From Candidatus Krumholzibacteriia bacterium (lineage in GTDB: Bacteria; Krumholzibacteriota; Krumholzibacteriia; Krumholzibacteriales; Krumholzibacteriaceae): a DNA stretch of 46,893 nt. A program made the translations under genes and the position numbers. The stretch lies in contig JAGLYV010000009.1 of NCBI GenBank assembly GCA_023131975.1, positions 1 to 46,893 on the forward strand, written 5' to 3'. Each line of letters opens with the position of its first letter. The first letter of the stretch is position 1. Under the pieces are notes generated by a model that ran no database searches, was not told the origin of the DNA, and worked only from the letters and a program-made list of their open reading frames with translations. Below are positions 1-7,692 of the stretch, piece after piece.

Positions 1-460
1 GACGCTGGCCGCCGAGACGAAGAGTTGGGGGATGGAGATCGTCAGGACCGAGTTGAAGGAGATCGATCCTCCCGAGGACGTCCAGGCGACGATGAACAAG
101 GTAGTGAAGGCCGAGAACGAGAAGATAGCTGCCCTCGATTTTGCCAACGCGAAAGAACGTGAGGCGGATGGTACGAAGAGGGCTGAAATCAAGAGAGCAG
201 AGGGGATCAAGCAGGGTAAGATCCTTCAGGCCGAGGGAGAGGCAGAGGCGATCCGGCTCGTCAACGAGGCCGCCAACAAGTATTTCATCGGCAACGCGCA
301 GCTTCTCAGGAAACTGAAGGCCGTGGAAATATCACTCCGTGATAACGCCAAAGTCGTTCTCCCGGCGGATTCCGAGCTTATCAATGTTATCGGTGATCTT
401 TCGGGGGTCGTTCCTGTCGGCAGGCGTGAGAGAAGTTCGAAGGACAGTAATAACGAGTAG
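1..460 (+). CDS. SPFH/band-7 (stomatin-like) membrane protein, C-terminal part
   Basis: The gene enters from outside the window; the open frame starts at base 2 with no start needed. About 153 residues are visible. The first ones (KSWGMEIVRTELKEIDPPED) match the end of the SPFH core of stomatin/slipin proteins. An alanine/glutamate/lysine-rich helical stretch typical of the coiled-coil oligomerisation segment follows (around QGKILQAEGEAEAIRLVNEA), then a short polar tail. Family members are anchored in the inner membrane by an N-terminal segment, not visible here, and form ring-shaped scaffolds, often with a protease partner. A rho-independent terminator follows 20 bases after the stop. Family assignment is firm; the exact subfamily cannot be settled without the N-terminus. 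Confidence 0.88.
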   Translation, partial: TLAAETKSWGMEIVRTELKEIDPPEDVQATMNKVVKAENEKIAALDFANAKEREADGTKRAEIKRAEGIKQGKILQAEGEAEAIRLVNEAANKYFIGNAQLLRKLKAVEISLRDNAKVVLPADSELINVIGDLSGVVPVGRRERSSKDSNNE

Positions 461-480
461 TGACTCGATTTGCTCAATAC

Positions 481-517
481 AGCCGGGCTCGTTTTGACGT
501 GTCCGGCTTTTTCTTTT
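481..517 (+). terminator. Rho-independent terminator of the band-7 gene
   Basis: The arms AGCCGGG (481-487) and TCCGGCT (502-508) pair, with an inner CG/CG closure, and a T-rich run (508-517) follows. The T run overlaps the stop codon of the minus-strand gene ending at 516. There is no matching A run on the other side, so it serves the plus strand. Confidence 0.8.
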
Positions 518-1703
518 AGTCAGTATTGTATTGGATGAAGTCTGTTTCGATCCTTCCCCCGTAATCGGCGAAAGATATCCTTGCTTCACCCCTGGAGTAC
601 AGCCGACTGTATGTCAGTATCGAATCCTCGCTGCCTTCCGTGATGAGGTCGGATCTGATCGAACCGGGCGTGATATCGAGTCTCCAGCCCGAAAAAACCG
701 GTCGGTCGTATATCTCCGTGTAGAGACATCCTGCCAGGAGGCTTGATACGAGGCAGAAGTAGTTGTTGTACTCGACCGCGTCGTTAGTCAGGATACTCCA
801 GGTCCTGCCGCATGCTTCGCTGAGGTAGCCTGCCTGTTGATTCTGAAGGAGTAACTGAAATCCCTCACGGTCTGTCAGCCCCCAGCGCATGTTAGGGAAG
901 ACTTCATAAAAGATCCCGTTCAAGACGCCCGCGAGTTCGGCGTTCTCCTGTGGGACACGGCCGTTTCCTATCTGGATGAAATCGGATCCCATCCGTTCAC
1001 TGATCTCGGCGGCATAATCGATCTGCCATCTGAGAAAGTTTTCACGCTCGATCGCGTCATCTGCCACCAGGATACCGTTACCGTCCAGGTCTATGTCCCC
1101 GGTTATGACATCTTCAAAGCCATACGCGATGTAGGGGCGGTACATGAAATAGTCGTGCATTATTCCGTCGAGACAGATCGGCATATCAGCCTGATAAGTC
1201 TCTATGAGATCGACCAGGTCTTCGATGAAGTCGTAGTCGAGTTCACCGTCTGTGAAAGGATTCAGAAATATAGATCCGGGCCACATCGAAAGGGTGTCGC
1301 CAGTTGTGGTCCAGGCCCAGTGAGAGCGCGCGATCAGATGGAGATCCATTTCAAAAGGCGTGTTCTGAAGTACGGTAGCTGTGTCGGCAAATAATTCTGT
1401 TATCGAAAGCATGCCCAGGTATCCGATGATCTTCAGATCAGGATTGAGGGTCTTTAAGTCTCTTATGATCTCTTCGCCCGCTTCGGAGAGGCATATGGAA
1501 ATCGGGAATATCGCGAGTCTCGAATCGGCAGCTTCCGTTATCGTCTCTTCGTCCCAGGTCAGGAATGATTTCCAGTGGACGATGCCGCGGTCGATTATCT
1601 GCTCCTGATCGGTCGCCGTCACTTTGTCTCCGGGAGAAGAGACCGGATCAGAACATGAGAACAGGAAGATACAGGCGATAATCAGAAATGCCCCTCTGTG
1701 CAT
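516..1703 (-). CDS. Lipoprotein, putative glycoside-hydrolase-like TIM barrel (GHL15-type)
   Basis: 395 residues. The N-terminus is a lipoprotein signal with lipobox LFSC (Cys17), so the protein is probably membrane-anchored outside the cytoplasm. The body resembles the putative glycosyl-hydrolase families (GHL15, endo-polygalactosaminidase-like): a start of the HWKSFLTWDEE type, a strand with LKIIGYLGM, and the acidic motif LDGIMHDYF near residues 179-187, where such barrels carry a catalytic Asp. A DIDLDGNG segment (about residues 205-212) looks like a calcium loop. The ATG at 1703 has a GGAGGT ribosome site. The gene is transcribed alone, and a palindrome sits 31-48 bases upstream. Substrate unknown; the hydrolase function is inferred from fold-like motifs only. 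Confidence 0.6.
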   Translation of the reverse strand: MHRGAFLIIACIFLFSCSDPVSSPGDKVTATDQEQIIDRGIVHWKSFLTWDEETITEAADSRLAIFPISICLSEAGEEIIRDLKTLNPDLKIIGYLGMLSITELFADTATVLQNTPFEMDLHLIARSHWAWTTTGDTLSMWPGSIFLNPFTDGELDYDFIEDLVDLIETYQADMPICLDGIMHDYFMYRPYIAYGFEDVITGDIDLDGNGILVADDAIERENFLRWQIDYAAEISERMGSDFIQIGNGRVPQENAELAGVLNGIFYEVFPNMRWGLTDREGFQLLLQNQQAGYLSEACGRTWSILTNDAVEYNNYFCLVSSLLAGCLYTEIYDRPVFSGWRLDITPGSIRSDLITEGSEDSILTYSRLYSRGEARISFADYGGRIETDFIQYNTD

Positions 1704-1733
1704 AATGCGATACCTCCGGTTCGGAAGGGTTCA

Positions 1734-1751
1734 AAACGGTAATGACCGTTT
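1734..1751. promoter_or_regulatory. Perfect 7-bp inverted repeat upstream of the minus-strand lipoprotein gene
   Basis: AAACGGT (1734-1740), a 4-base spacer and ACCGTTT (1745-1751). It lies 31 bases before the ATG of the gene starting at 1703, so it could be an operator or a 5'-UTR hairpin. No T run follows on either strand. Confidence 0.35.
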
Positions 1752-1890
1752 CAGCTTCAGGGCAGTACCCTCCCTTATAGGGAACTTCTGGAAATGGTCC
1801 GGATGCCGGGTCAACGCCCCGCAGTCCGACCTTCCTCGCTGCTAAGATAATGCAATGAGCATGCCTGCCGAAAGTGTTGTTTTGGCTGTC

Positions 1891-1919
1891 TTGACAGTCA
1901 CCTGGATTTCCACTAGACT
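1891..1919 (+). promoter_or_regulatory. Sigma-70-type promoter of the DUF3857 gene pair
   Basis: A consensus -35 TTGACA (1891-1896), a 17-base spacer and TAGACT (1914-1919) as -10. It is 49 bases upstream of the GTG at 1968, with a strong ribosome site AAAGGAGGT between. Confidence 0.55.
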
Positions 1920-1967
1920 GGTCGCTCCAATTATGATCATCCGGGTGTCTCAAAGGAGGTTGTTCCT

Positions 1968-4016
1968 GTGGAAAGCCGTGTCTCCCGTTTATCCGTCCTC
2001 ACCATATATATTGTCACATTCATTTTCCTGATGGCAGCATCTGTCTCAGGAGCTGATGAAGCTGGCAGGCCACCAGGAGAGGCCTCATCCCCTGACGTCT
2101 TTTTTCGGGTCGAAGCTGCCGGGTCTTCAGAGACCAACGGGGGGGCTGATTGGGTCGTTGTCTACGATTACGCCAGGAACTTCGTCAAGCCGACGGGGGT
2201 CACATATGTCGAGAGTCATATCATCCACAAGATCCTGACGACAGCGGGATGCAGGGACAGGTCCGTGCTGGGCTGGAGTTATGATCCACAGAGCAGCCAT
2301 GTAGAGATCAAAGAGGTGAATGTCATAAGGGAAGGAAAGAAGATCCCTGTTGATATTTCAATGGTCCATGATCTGCCGGCTCCCCAGAGGATGATCTACT
2401 GGAACGATCGCGTAAAGACTCTTCAACTACCCGAACTCATGGTAGGCGATGGAATCGAGATTATGGCCTCCCGTAAGGGTTTCACCTATGCCCTTCTTGG
2501 AGGCGGTCTTCACGAAGGCGAGACCGCCGCGCAGGATGACGAACAATACATTCCACCGATGCCGGGCGAATATTTCGACATCGTCTATTTTGACGAAGAG
2601 GTGCCTGTTATCGAGAAGATATACATTCTCAGCCTTCCGTCCGACAAAAGGCTGCATTCCCGGGTCTACAACGGGCCCCTGTACTCTGCCACGACATATG
2701 ACGAAGAGAGGACGGAGTATCAATGGTGGGGACTGGATATTCCGCCCCGGATTCATGAAGCAAGCCAGCCGGCCAGCAGTGATTTTGTTACCAAGGTCGT
2801 AATGGCGACGGCGGAGAGCTGGGAGGCGAAAAGCAGATGGTTTTTCGATGTGAATAAAAACCAGTTTGAGGTCACTGACGATATCAGGGAAAAAGTGGAA
2901 GAGATCCTGAAGGATGCCGGAGTGGAAAAAGCATCGGAAGAGAGGAGGGCAGAGGTCCTTCTTCACTGGGTCGCGCAGAACATACGGTACAGCGGGCAGA
3001 CGATGGGAGAGGGGGAAGGGTTTACTCTGCATCCCGCATCCATGATCTTTGAGCAGAGAAGCGGAGTATGCAAGGATATCGCCGGGATGCTGGTCGCGAT
3101 GATGAGAGCTGCCGGGATGAACAGTTTTGCCGCGATGACGATGGCCGGTAGCAGGATAGAAGATCTGCCTGCCGACCAGTTCAATCACTGTGTCTGCGCT
3201 CTGATGAAAGATGACGGCAGTATCGAGATGTACGATCCGACCTGGGTGCCGAACAACAACAATATCTGGTCTTTGCTGGAGGCGGAACAGCACTACCTTG
3301 TCGGTACTCCGGAGGGGGAGGATCTCAGTCGTATAAAATACAGCCCCCCTGAGGAATCTCCTCTCAGGATAGTCCATGACGCGGAGCTCGGATCGGACGG
3401 TACTCTGAAGGGAAGGGTCAGATTTTCCGGTTCCGGAGCCATGGACAGCCGGCTTCGCGGGCTGGTCAACAGCCGGAAAAAAGATATGACACTTATGTTC
3501 GCCGGTCTCCTGGCTCCGGTCAGCGAGAGGGTGGAGATTGAGGGTTACGATTTTCCGGAAATAGACGATTTCAGCCAGGACATGTGGATCGAACTGAGTT
3601 ACCGGATCCCGAAGTTTTCATTCGATATCGATGATGGTTTTGAATTTCGGAGTCCGATGATGCAGGTCGTCCTGAGCAACGGCAGGTTGTTCCGGGCAGC
3701 TTCAGCAGGTTATGGAGCGGAAAGAAAGACAGATATCTTTTTATATTACACCCAGCTTGTCGATTGCATTGAGAAGATAAAGGTCCCGAAAGGATACAAG
3801 CTGGTCGACCCTCCTGCTTCGGCCATAGTCGATGAGACCTATGCCTCCTTCAGTGGGACCAGCAGTATGAAGAAACGGGTGGTGATCATCAACCATCGCG
3901 CGGAGATAAGGAGACGCCAGATTCCCCCGGATGGATTTGCCGGATTCAAAAAGGCTATTGACGAAGCGCGGGAGTGGAGTCAGGTCTCTTTCAGGGTAGA
4001 GAAGGGAGGAAAGTGA
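1968..4016 (+). CDS. Secreted DUF3857 / transglutaminase-like protein, intact triad
   Basis: 682 residues starting at GTG, chosen because AAAGGAGGT lies seven bases before it. Residues 1-28 form a signal peptide ending near SVSGA. Residues about 60-250 resemble the DUF3857 beta domain (KPTGVTYVESHIIHKIL). Residues about 315-420 are a transglutaminase-like (papain-fold) domain with Cys358 in RSGVCKD, His397 in FNHCV and Asp413 in MYDPTW, a plausible complete catalytic triad. The rest is beta-rich. The family is known but its substrate is not; it probably acts on proteins or peptides at the cell surface. The stop overlaps the next ATG by one base, so the pair is translationally coupled. Both members resemble each other in plan. 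Confidence 0.82.
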   Translation: MESRVSRLSVLTIYIVTFIFLMAASVSGADEAGRPPGEASSPDVFFRVEAAGSSETNGGADWVVVYDYARNFVKPTGVTYVESHIIHKILTTAGCRDRSVLGWSYDPQSSHVEIKEVNVIREGKKIPVDISMVHDLPAPQRMIYWNDRVKTLQLPELMVGDGIEIMASRKGFTYALLGGGLHEGETAAQDDEQYIPPMPGEYFDIVYFDEEVPVIEKIYILSLPSDKRLHSRVYNGPLYSATTYDEERTEYQWWGLDIPPRIHEASQPASSDFVTKVVMATAESWEAKSRWFFDVNKNQFEVTDDIREKVEEILKDAGVEKASEERRAEVLLHWVAQNIRYSGQTMGEGEGFTLHPASMIFEQRSGVCKDIAGMLVAMMRAAGMNSFAAMTMAGSRIEDLPADQFNHCVCALMKDDGSIEMYDPTWVPNNNNIWSLLEAEQHYLVGTPEGEDLSRIKYSPPEESPLRIVHDAELGSDGTLKGRVRFSGSGAMDSRLRGLVNSRKKDMTLMFAGLLAPVSERVEIEGYDFPEIDDFSQDMWIELSYRIPKFSFDIDDGFEFRSPMMQVVLSNGRLFRAASAGYGAERKTDIFLYYTQLVDCIEKIKVPKGYKLVDPPASAIVDETYASFSGTSSMKKRVVIINHRAEIRRRQIPPDGFAGFKKAIDEAREWSQVSFRVEKGGK

Positions 4017-5968
4017 TGATAAGAATCAGATGTAGATATGCAGTCTCGATTGTGATCATGATCCTGTCTCTCTATTCCAGTATATTACCGGCCGCATCGA
4101 TGGGGTCGTCAGAAGGTCATGACCTTGACGCGTTGCTGGCCAGGGCAGGGGAAACCTGTGATCTTTCTCAAGAGGATGCCGTTATCCTTCTGGCGAGCCA
4201 GAGGGTGAGTATCGGTGATGATGGAACGATGAAGACCAGGGTACACTACGTCGTCTGGATCGGAACGGGAACCGCTATCCATCAGTATGCGGATCTCAGG
4301 ATCCCCTGGAATTCAGCCGTTTCCCGTCTCGATGTGATCCGATTGAGGACCTGGCGTGAAGGGATGTGGCACCCCTCGGAATCGGAAGTCAGTGAGACGG
4401 CCGTTGTGGAAACGCTCCCATTTGCGGTGGCGAGAGCCGATGACTACACGGCAATGCGCGAAACGATGCTTTTGCACGACGGGATCGAACTTCCCTGTGT
4501 GATAGAGACCGTATACGAGATCACGGAGCCGGAAGGCTCGCTCATCGGCGCCGATGGGATCTGGATATTCCAGCAGGACGATCGGGCGGTGATGGTTGAA
4601 TTTATAATGGAGACTCCGGCCGGGCATATGCCCCGGTTTGTAACAGGAAAGGGTGCCCCGGTCCCCGTGAAAAGCGTTCTTTCAGACGGGCGTGTGAGAT
4701 ATGTCAGTAGTGTAGAATATGTTCCCCGCCTTGGAGTTCCTCATATCGACCAGCCTGAATGGCATGCTCCTTTTCTCTACTGGTCGACCTGGAAGGACTG
4801 GCAGTCTCTGGCAGACAGGACCGCAGCCACCTTCGAGGATTTCCTCGATCTGGGTGATGAAATAAGAGAAAGACTGAACGAGGGCCTTGCCGATGAATTG
4901 GAAGATGTTTCAAAAGTCGCAAGGATAGCGTCGATGATAGATGAAAGAGTCCGTCTGGTAAGGTGCGATCCCCGATTAATGTTAACCGAGCCTCGCCAGG
5001 CATCACGGACGTGGGAGACCGGGTACGGACATGTGGCAGACAGGGCCGTTCTGGCGATCGCCCTCTTTCGCGCGGCCGGGATGAAAGCACAACCGGTATA
5101 TATTTCAACTGTTTTTAATACGTACTTGTGGCAATTGCCGGGACTTTCGATCTTCGACCGACGATTGATACATGTACAGTCAGGGACTGACGGCGGTTGT
5201 CTTGACGCCTGGTATAGTCCACGCACAGGAGAACTGATAAGAAACAGGTATTCGACTGGGATCAGGATGTCCTGGCTGCCCTGTTCGGAGTACGTTCTTC
5301 CGACTCGGACAGAGTACAGCAAAGATATTTCAGATAACAGCTTCGACTTGACCCTGTCTATTGAGCATGATGAAAATGCCGGATGGAAAGGGAAAGGGTA
5401 TCTCAGCGCGAAAAAGCTGCTCTGTCCGATCGACAGGATGTCGGGGCTTCATGACGAAGCCGCCTCCTGGCTTCAGAAACTTGCGGGGTCGGTCATCGGT
5501 GAGGTGAAAGTCACATCGTACAATCCATATATCTTTAACGCGCAGGCAATATCTACAGGTTTTGACTTTGACGCGGAAAATATCCCGGAAGACACATTCG
5601 GCAGGGTCAGGATCTATTCAGGCGTCCCATCCGGCGGGATCCTCGATATGCTTCCAGGCGATCTTCGCCTGTACCATGAGCATCGGGATTCTCCTGTCGT
5701 GCTTCAGGACAGGATGTCCCAGAGAATATTACTGAGGATCAGGAAAAACAGCATGAAGCTGGTTCATGCTCCCGAGCCGGTATCGATAGAGAACGCCGCC
5801 GGCATTTTCCGGCTCGAAGTCAGAAGCGAGGGTGAGTGGCTGGTCATCGAAAGAGAGCTGGAGATAAAAACACCGGGCGTACAGCCTGAGGAATGGCCCA
5901 TGCTCAGAGCGCTTCTGCTCGAAGAGAAGGACGCGTCCTCTCGAGCGATCCTGTTGAAAAAGAAGTAG
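4016..5968 (+). CDS. Secreted DUF3857-type protein with a degenerate transglutaminase domain
   Basis: 650 residues from the ATG at 4016, which overlaps the previous stop by one base (TGATG) and has GGGAGGA five bases before it; a longer frame from 3974 would add 14 residues before the signal peptide and is less likely. The signal peptide ends near LPAASMG. Early residues (VSIGDDGTMKTRVHYVVWI) match DUF3857. In the transglutaminase-like region the expected G-x-C-x-D reads YGHVADRA, so valine replaces the catalytic cysteine, although a His (RLIHVQ) and an Asp (LDAWYS) remain in roughly the right places. I infer a non-catalytic partner of the upstream protein, perhaps binding the same substrate or forming a complex with it. 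Confidence 0.75.
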   Translation: MIRIRCRYAVSIVIMILSLYSSILPAASMGSSEGHDLDALLARAGETCDLSQEDAVILLASQRVSIGDDGTMKTRVHYVVWIGTGTAIHQYADLRIPWNSAVSRLDVIRLRTWREGMWHPSESEVSETAVVETLPFAVARADDYTAMRETMLLHDGIELPCVIETVYEITEPEGSLIGADGIWIFQQDDRAVMVEFIMETPAGHMPRFVTGKGAPVPVKSVLSDGRVRYVSSVEYVPRLGVPHIDQPEWHAPFLYWSTWKDWQSLADRTAATFEDFLDLGDEIRERLNEGLADELEDVSKVARIASMIDERVRLVRCDPRLMLTEPRQASRTWETGYGHVADRAVLAIALFRAAGMKAQPVYISTVFNTYLWQLPGLSIFDRRLIHVQSGTDGGCLDAWYSPRTGELIRNRYSTGIRMSWLPCSEYVLPTRTEYSKDISDNSFDLTLSIEHDENAGWKGKGYLSAKKLLCPIDRMSGLHDEAASWLQKLAGSVIGEVKVTSYNPYIFNAQAISTGFDFDAENIPEDTFGRVRIYSGVPSGGILDMLPGDLRLYHEHRDSPVVLQDRMSQRILLRIRKNSMKLVHAPEPVSIENAAGIFRLEVRSEGEWLVIERELEIKTPGVQPEEWPMLRALLLEEKDASSRAILLKKK

Positions 5969-6051
5969 CCAGGCCATTAGACATGAATATTTTTTGTAGT
6001 ATCGTTGTACAGGTTATGACAACTCATATTGATCAGTAAAGGAGGCCCAGG

Positions 6052-6660
6052 ATGAATACGATGATTTTGAAGCCGGGTAGGGGATATCTTCGAAAAACGT
6101 GGTTGATATATACTATCATCGCTTTCGCGATCGCCGGATTCGGGTTGGCCCTGGGTCTGCTTATCGGTATCGATGAGGGGCCCCAGGTCGCGATGAACGT
6201 GTTTTCAGGGTTTTTGGCCGCGGCGCTTCTCTTCTGGATACCGTCGATGGCGTTGTCAGTACCCTATTACAAGAGTCTCAGCTACGAGATTCAGGACGAT
6301 GAGGTCATCGTTCGGGTGGGTATAGTGACCAAGTCGGTAAAGCATGTCCCATACAGGACCGTTACGAATATCACGGTAAACAGGGGGCTTTTCGACAGAT
6401 TCCTTTTCAATCTCGGTACACTGAATATCCAGACCGCCGGCATGAGCGGTTCGACAGGGGCCGAGGAAAGCCTCGTCGGACTGACCGATGTACAGGGTGT
6501 CTACGATATCGTCGTCGAAAAGCTTCACCGGTTCAGAGGAGGCATGTCACCGACAACGGCTGACGATGAATCCGGACATACAGTCATGCCGGGCAACCTG
6601 CTCGGCGAGATCCTGGATGAATTAAGGGAGATCAGAAAGAATACCGATAACCGGTCCTGA
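6052..6660 (+). CDS. Membrane protein with bacterial PH domain (YdbS-like, bPH2)
   Basis: 202 residues, ATG with TAAAGGAGG seven bases upstream. Two transmembrane helices (about residues 17-40 and 48-68) are followed by a bacterial pleckstrin-homology-like domain (about 75-160) with the usual elements SLSYEIQDDEVIVRVGI, VPYRTVTNITV and FNLGTLNIQT. The C-terminal 40 residues are polar. YdbS-like proteins sit in the cytoplasmic membrane; their biochemical role is not established. It is 83 bases downstream of the DUF3857 pair and may share its transcript. Its stop is only three bases from the stop of the convergent hydrolase gene, so no terminator fits between them. Confidence 0.85.
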   Translation: MNTMILKPGRGYLRKTWLIYTIIAFAIAGFGLALGLLIGIDEGPQVAMNVFSGFLAAALLFWIPSMALSVPYYKSLSYEIQDDEVIVRVGIVTKSVKHVPYRTVTNITVNRGLFDRFLFNLGTLNIQTAGMSGSTGAEESLVGLTDVQGVYDIVVEKLHRFRGGMSPTTADDESGHTVMPGNLLGEILDELREIRKNTDNRS

Positions 6661-6663
6661 TGG

Positions 6664-7527
6664 TTATGCTTTGGTGATCCAGTCTATTATTGTGCTGACG
6701 ACTTCGTCTTTTTCCGGCTCGTTGTGAAGTTCGTGAAAAAGGCCTTTCCATATTCTTAAGGTGCAGTTTTCTCCCGTCCGTTCGGCGAACTCTCTGGACG
6801 CGCTATGTGAAGTTATTCTGTCGGCATCTCCGTGCATGAGCAGGAGGGGGAGTTTCAGGTTGCCGGCATTTTCAATCGCCCACCTTCCGGCATCGGTTAC
6901 TTCAAGGAAACGGGGAGTCACTTTGGCGTGAACGAGTTTGTCCGCGTCATACGCCGCGACAATCGCCGGATCACGAGAGAGGCCGGCAGAACTGATCCCG
7001 CTTTTCATAGGTAGAGAGGGCCAGATCCTCATCATCAGGCGTGCGATAGTTCGTTTCCATCGTGGAGGCTCGTTTACGAGACGTAGAAGTGGTGAAGTGA
7101 TTATGACTCCGGCAGCAGGGGTTGAGTGGCGAAGAGTATAATTCAGGGCGAGGTTTCCTCCCATGCTGTGACCGTAGAGGAATAGAGGGATGCCGGGATG
7201 CCTGTTTGATATCACAGATATCATCGTAGAGATATCATTCATAAACTCCATGTAGCGGGGGAAATCGCCGCGTCTGCCGCCAGAACTGCCATGCCCGCGT
7301 AGATCGGGTACGTACAGTTCTATCGAATGTCGATTGAGAGTATTCGCGAGGCGATCGTATCTCCCCCCATGCTCACCATGCCCGTGGATCAACAGGACGA
7401 CTCCGGTTGCCTGTTTCTGCGGCTTCCAGTGGTGAACGAGGAGACTGAGCCCGTCAGAAGTATCGATGTTGAAAGTTGAATCCAGAAGTCTCTCCATGGT
7501 CGGGGGAAAAGACATTTTCATAATCAT
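6664..7527 (-). CDS. Alpha/beta hydrolase, monoacylglycerol-lipase / lysophospholipase type
   Basis: 287 residues if started at the ATG at 7527. An in-frame extension to 7647 exists but would run through the terminator hairpin of the neighbouring gene, so I reject it; ATGs at 7521 and 7515 are also possible. Motifs of the MGL/PldB (Hydrolase_4) family are complete: oxyanion HGHGEHGGRY, PDLRGHGSSGG, nucleophile elbow GHSMGG, the acid in LLLMHGDADRIT and the His in FHELHNE. There is no signal peptide, so it is probably a cytoplasmic or membrane-associated lipase or esterase of monoacylglycerols or lysophospholipids. The exact substrate is not visible. Confidence 0.85.
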   Translation of the reverse strand: MIMKMSFPPTMERLLDSTFNIDTSDGLSLLVHHWKPQKQATGVVLLIHGHGEHGGRYDRLANTLNRHSIELYVPDLRGHGSSGGRRGDFPRYMEFMNDISTMISVISNRHPGIPLFLYGHSMGGNLALNYTLRHSTPAAGVIITSPLLRLVNEPPRWKRTIARLMMRIWPSLPMKSGISSAGLSRDPAIVAAYDADKLVHAKVTPRFLEVTDAGRWAIENAGNLKLPLLLMHGDADRITSHSASREFAERTGENCTLRIWKGLFHELHNEPEKDEVVSTIIDWITKA

Positions 7528-7610
7528 ATCATTCCCGGGATCTCCCCGAGGATGTTTCTGAACATGGAAAGGATAGCACAATATTCCGGGCTGTCCAGCT
7601 TTTTGGATTC

Positions 7611-7655
7611 TGATAATAAAGGCCCCATGGAACCTTGTCGGCTCCACAGGGCCTT
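7611..7655 (-). terminator. Rho-independent terminator of the DUF5916 gene
   Basis: A long two-part stem, AAGGCCC/GGGCCTT outside and TGGAACC/GGCTCCA inside with loop TTGTC (7619-7655), is followed on the minus strand by TTTATTATC. It lies 38 bases after the stop at 7693. Confidence 0.8.
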
Positions 7656-7692
7656 CCGCGGACGGCCGGAATACCGGCAGTGCATCTGAAGT

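Noticed and set aside
2427-3377. A 316-codon open frame on the minus strand opposite the first DUF3857 gene
   Set aside because: It lies wholly inside a gene with signal peptide, domain motifs, promoter and ribosome site; its translation is Arg/His-rich and has no recognisable domain.
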